From Chitinophagaceae bacterium (lineage in GTDB: Bacteria > Bacteroidota > Bacteroidia > Chitinophagales > Chitinophagaceae), in the NCBI GenBank assembly GCA_947447005.1, contig CANFHO010000018.1, positions 1-36,755 on the forward strand: DNA of 36,755 nucleotides. The letters run 5' to 3'. Below are positions 34,701 through 36,755 of this stretch, piece after piece (position 1 is the stretch's first letter; every line of letters starts with the position of its first letter). The notes under the pieces are model-generated. The model worked only from the letters and a program-made list of their open reading frames with translations, did no database searches and was not told where the DNA came from. A program made the translations under genes and the position numbers.

Positions 34701-35130
34701 CTGTCAGCTTTGCGGATTGCACAACCTTTTCCATGAGCGCTTCAGGATAGGTAACAATGATTTTTCTATTTCCAGAGACAGACAATCTTGTAAGCATCTC
34801 CGTACGGAGCATGACATGGCTACTGCTTTGTATCCTGAAATTCTTATTGGACTTGAATGAAGTGGGGAAATAAAATAAATCGATTGGATCAATCAGATTT
34901 TCAAGATCATTGTGAAAATATGCAGCCTCTTCAGCATCTTCCAACACAATCAGATGATTAAGCCCTGCAAGTTTTTCTTGTTGGTAAAGTCCACAAAACA
35001 TGAATGCTGCATAACTGCCTGTAATTCCATCACATGTAATCCTTTGTGTTGATGGCAATAAGAGTTTGTCCGCAATGTTTTGCGTATAGGGGGATGACTT
35101 AAACCTTTCCTGTAAATACTGCAGATTCAT
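31711..35130 (-). CDS. mfd: Transcription-repair coupling factor
   Basis: Mfd removes stalled RNA polymerase from damaged template and recruits UvrA. The 1139-residue protein has the full domain order: an N-terminal UvrB-like module (about 1-340), the RNA-polymerase interaction domain (about 446-515, GDFVVHIDHGVGVF), and an SF2 translocase. The translocase shows Walker A GDVGFGKT (595-602), DEEQ (696-699), a TATPIPRTLQFSL motif and the QLRGRVGRS motif VI. A C-terminal TRCF domain (about 985-1090) follows. The last codons contain the terminator hairpin of the neighbouring DUF1080 gene. A good promoter lies directly upstream. Confidence 0.97.
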   Translation of the reverse strand: MNLQYLQERFKSSPYTQNIADKLLLPSTQRITCDGITGSYAAFMFCGLYQQEKLAGLNHLIVLEDAEEAAYFHNDLENLIDPIDLFYFPTSFKSNKNFRIQSSSHVMLRTEMLTRLSVSGNRKIIVTYPEALMEKVVQSAKLTANTIQIKVNDRLETDAVMERLVGLGFERTDFVYEPGQFAMRGGIFDIYSFGNEKPYRVELFGQDVDSIRIFDPETQLSERKLLQVSIIPNADASFTESEKIDFFDFLPENTIIYTSNWQLILDRYLDHVDSLQLFFERRDENSAIRETDDKITDPSPEDFTGFDDAFRGMNRRHVVEFGHNSSLANHTMDMHLSVLPQPSFNRQFELLIKDLKIHEAAKHQIFIFAENPKQLERLYSIFADLKAEINFVPIAKSLHQGYYDKEMGLVVYTDHQIFQRYHKYKIKQAYNKSKAITLRALKELQPGDFVVHIDHGVGVFSGLQKVENAGRTQEAVRIIYRDNDILYVNINSLHKISKYTGKEGHVPKVNKLGSDVWVKLKEKTKGKVKEIAFDLIKLYAERKAQEGFAHAPDNYMQTELEASFIYEDTPDQAKAITDVKKDMESPHPMDRLVCGDVGFGKTEVAVRAAFKTCLDGRQAAIMVPTTILAYQHYKTFSERLKDFPVTVDYVNRFKSVKEKKETYKKLEEGKIDIIVGTHALIAKDVKFKDLGLLVIDEEQKFGVGHKEKIKTLKTNVDCLTLTATPIPRTLQFSLMGARDLSIINTPPPNRQPIQTEVLVFNEDLIREAIYFEIERGGQVFFIHNRVSGLPEMAQLIKSLCPDLSIGFAHGQLEGHELEERIFDFISKKYDVLVCTNIVESGVDIPNVNTIIINNAHQFGLSDLHQLRGRVGRSNRKAFCYLLAPPMSTLPSDSRKRLQTLEQHAELGSGFQIAMRDLDIRGAGNMLGGEQSGFMIEIGFEMYQKILDEAIRELKRTSFKDVFKDEISQQDDFVHDCTIDTDLEILIPDTYVEQIAERLVLYTRLDNCRDEDELVAFHFEMKDRFGPIPECVEDLFTTVRCRKLALGLGFERITLKQQTLRCYFVNNPDSPYFESPLFQSILFHIQTKTNKSHLKQVGKNFLLVTEHVESMPALFAFLNAVTETVNQRKGNPEEDSLLKN
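31721..31750 (+). terminator. Intrinsic terminator of the DUF1080 gene, inside mfd
   Basis: AAAAGGGAATCCT (31721-31733) pairs with AGGGTTCCCTTTT (31738-31750) around CTTC. The 13-bp stem contains one U-G pair on this strand, while on the minus strand the same position is C-A. It starts 22 bases after the DUF1080 stop and is contained in the last codons of the opposing mfd gene. The U run is short (four, in the stem). Confidence 0.6.
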
Positions 35131-35146
35131 TCTCTCAAAAGAATAT

Positions 35147-35176
35147 CAAAGTTACATTAAACCTTTTACCTGTCAA
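35147..35176 (-). promoter_or_regulatory. Promoter of mfd
   Basis: On the minus strand TTG (35176-35174, within TTGACA) is followed after exactly 19 bases by TAACTTTG (35154-35147). This matches the Bacteroidota TTG / TAnnTTTG pattern in both boxes and spacing. The -7 box ends 16 bases before the mfd ATG, so the leader would be about 10 bases. Confidence 0.7.
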
Positions 35177-35249
35177 TAGTCTAGTTTTAACAGGCAAATT
35201 CTTGCCTTGCCTAAAAAAAACCATTAAATTGCATATAACAAGTGAATTT

Positions 35250-36755
35250 ATGATATCCACTAAAAAAATGTTTTTAATTGGGGTTGGCGCTACCCTTTTG
35301 TCTGCAATTGCATACCAATGGATCAGTAACGAAAACAAGAGCGTTACCCCCAAGAATCTTACTATTTTAAGAGAAGAAGATGAGGATGAAGAGGAAGAGG
35401 CAGGTTTGGAAACCAAGTATGCTGATGCACGAGCCCGATATGATTGGCTTTTAACCCGTGATCCCAAAACCGGAAAAGTGCCGGAAAATATCCGCGCAAA
35501 AGAAATGGAATGGGTCAAAACCATGCCCATCAGAAGAAATGGGTTGTTTGGGAATGTTGACATGAAAACTTCTGCATTTGGTAATAGATCTGGAATTGCT
35601 GCAGATGCACTTGATTATTCAAATGCTCAAACTGGGAACACCTATTATGCCATGGGGCCAACTTTAAATGGTGGAAGAACCAGGGCAATCGCATATGATT
35701 CCAGATACGATGGAGCCAGCAACAGAACTATTTTGGCAGGAGGCGTCAATGGGGGCATATTCAGATCAACCAATGGAGGAGCCAGTTGGACCTTTGTTCA
35801 TCCAGCATCAGAAATCAGAAGTGTATCCTGCTTTGTACAGGATCCTTTAAACAAAAACACTTGGTATGCAGGAACTGGTGAGCCAATAGGCGCATCAGCA
35901 GGCTATCCTTCAGCTTTTGTATATGGCAACGGAATCTTTAAGTCAACCGATGGTGGGGCCACATGGAGTAAGCTCGCTTCTACCAATGTAACAGATCCAA
36001 CAACTTTCGCATCACAGTGGTGCTTCATTCACAAACTGGCCATCCATCCTACAACAGGGCATATTTATGCAGCAGTACACCGCAGAATTGTACGATCAAC
36101 AGATGGAGGTGCCACCTGGACATCCGTATTTGAAAGTGCAATCACAGCTACCAGCACAGGAGGCGTGGCAGATTTGCTTATCAACAAAACCGGTTCAAAG
36201 ATTTTTGTCGCCATGAGTGGAAGAAATGCCGACAGAGCTCTAGCCGGGATTTTTACTTCAACAACGGGAGATTTGAATTCCTACACAAGAATTGCAGGTG
36301 GCGTTCAAAATGCTTCTGATTCTATTCCAGGTTGGAGAGCATATGATAATACCATTTCAGCAGGCGACTATTCCAATGGTTGGGGGAGATTGGCTATTGC
36401 ATTAGCGCCATCAAATCAAAATATACTATACACATTGGTTGAAAATACAGATGATGCTGCATCAAATAAACCAGAGGCAGATCTCTTCAAATGTGATATG
36501 TCAACCACACCATTTACCTGGACCAAATTAACGAGCAATCTGGTTGCCAAAAGAAATGGTACAACCGACAAATATTTTGAGGCCCAGGGAGGTTATAATA
36601 TGTTGTTGGGAATTCATCCCAACAATCCCAATATTGTTTTGGTTGGAGGTGTTAACCTCTTTAGATCAACCGATGGCTTTGCTACTACAACCAATGTAAC
36701 ATTTGCAGGTGGGGTCACCTCTTCCACTTACAATGATGCTGATGGTATCAGTCAT
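35250..36755 (+). CDS. Large exported Asp-box/BNR propeller protein, 5' part
   Basis: An ATG at 35250 opens a frame that stays open to the end of the window (502 codons, no stop). The N-terminus has Lys residues and a hydrophobic stretch (MFLIGVGATLLSAIAYQW), likely a signal peptide or anchor. An acidic cluster follows (42-50, all Asp/Glu). From about residue 135 it is beta-rich with Asp-box motifs: STNGGASW (173-180), STDGGATW (232-239), STDGGATW (283-290) and a degenerate STDGFATT (473-480). These mark sortilin/VPS10-type or sialidase-like beta-propellers, often large cell-surface proteins in Bacteroidota that end in a secretion-sorting domain; the C-terminus is not visible. An enzymatic role cannot be claimed. 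ATG at 35268 is an alternative start. Confidence 0.8.
   Translation, partial: MISTKKMFLIGVGATLLSAIAYQWISNENKSVTPKNLTILREEDEDEEEEAGLETKYADARARYDWLLTRDPKTGKVPENIRAKEMEWVKTMPIRRNGLFGNVDMKTSAFGNRSGIAADALDYSNAQTGNTYYAMGPTLNGGRTRAIAYDSRYDGASNRTILAGGVNGGIFRSTNGGASWTFVHPASEIRSVSCFVQDPLNKNTWYAGTGEPIGASAGYPSAFVYGNGIFKSTDGGATWSKLASTNVTDPTTFASQWCFIHKLAIHPTTGHIYAAVHRRIVRSTDGGATWTSVFESAITATSTGGVADLLINKTGSKIFVAMSGRNADRALAGIFTSTTGDLNSYTRIAGGVQNASDSIPGWRAYDNTISAGDYSNGWGRLAIALAPSNQNILYTLVENTDDAASNKPEADLFKCDMSTTPFTWTKLTSNLVAKRNGTTDKYFEAQGGYNMLLGIHPNNPNIVLVGGVNLFRSTDGFATTTNVTFAGGVTSSTYNDADGISH

Noticed and set aside
35135-35563. A minus-strand 142-codon frame upstream of mfd, rich in Ser
   Set aside because: It is antisense to the start of the Asp-box protein; the Ser run is the complement of its acidic Glu/Asp codons.
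1-36755. Defence system, mobile element or biosynthetic cluster
   Set aside because: I looked for integrases, transposases, terminal repeats, CRISPR-like spaced repeats, toxin-antitoxin pairs, and NRPS/PKS or RiPP genes on both strands and found none; the gene set is housekeeping and envelope.

Overview
The window looks like ordinary chromosome from a Bacteroidota bacterium, most likely Chitinophagales/Chitinophagaceae-like. The reasons are: a GldB-type gliding lipoprotein beside nadE; a DUF5686 surface protein; a CarB that ends before the allosteric domain; leaders without clear Shine-Dalgarno sequences; and several matches to the Bacteroidota -7 promoter element TAnnTTTG. The DNA is AT-rich and densely coding. 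I see no tRNA, rRNA, CRISPR array, insertion sequence, phage gene or integrase, and no abrupt change in composition.

Layout, left to right. The 3' end of an RND/MMPL exporter (1-282) converges on a leftward block: gatB plus a TlpA-like thioredoxin lipoprotein, a double-PDZ exported protein, and alaS. Divergent from alaS are an M23 peptidase with coiled coil and a MerR-type regulator. A long leftward run, rsfS-ftsH-LUD protein-lpxH-propeller-like protein-mscS (14590 to 8602), is closely packed, with overlapping or near-touching genes, and is probably one or two transcripts. birA (+) meets bcp (-), which follows a second M23 peptidase. The only gene-poor stretch (17563-18073) holds a possible 53-residue ORF and a promoter/hairpin in front of carB. 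Then come carB and a DUF5686 protein (+), a class-III aminotransferase (-), a gamma-carbonic anhydrase with a 54-residue lipoprotein (+), nadE-rsgA (-), gldB (+), a fatty-acid desaturase and apaG (-), a DUF1080 protein (+), mfd (-), and the 5' part of a large Asp-box/BNR propeller protein (+) running off the right edge.

Most genes are housekeeping: tRNA charging and amidation (alaS, gatB), ribosome maturation and silencing (rsgA, rsfS), membrane proteolysis (ftsH), lipid A (lpxH), NAD (nadE), carbamoyl phosphate (carB), biotin (birA) and transcription-coupled repair (mfd). Around them are cell-envelope genes: two M23 peptidases, PDZ, MscS, GldB, DUF5686, TlpA and small lipoproteins.

I did not find a convincing undescribed multi-gene system. 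The more unusual signals are small: intrinsic terminators lying inside the 3' coding ends of convergent neighbours, three of four hairpins having a G-U wobble that shows which strand they serve; a hairpin at the predicted 5' end of the carB mRNA; a short lipoprotein gene; and a histone-H1-like tail on RsfS.
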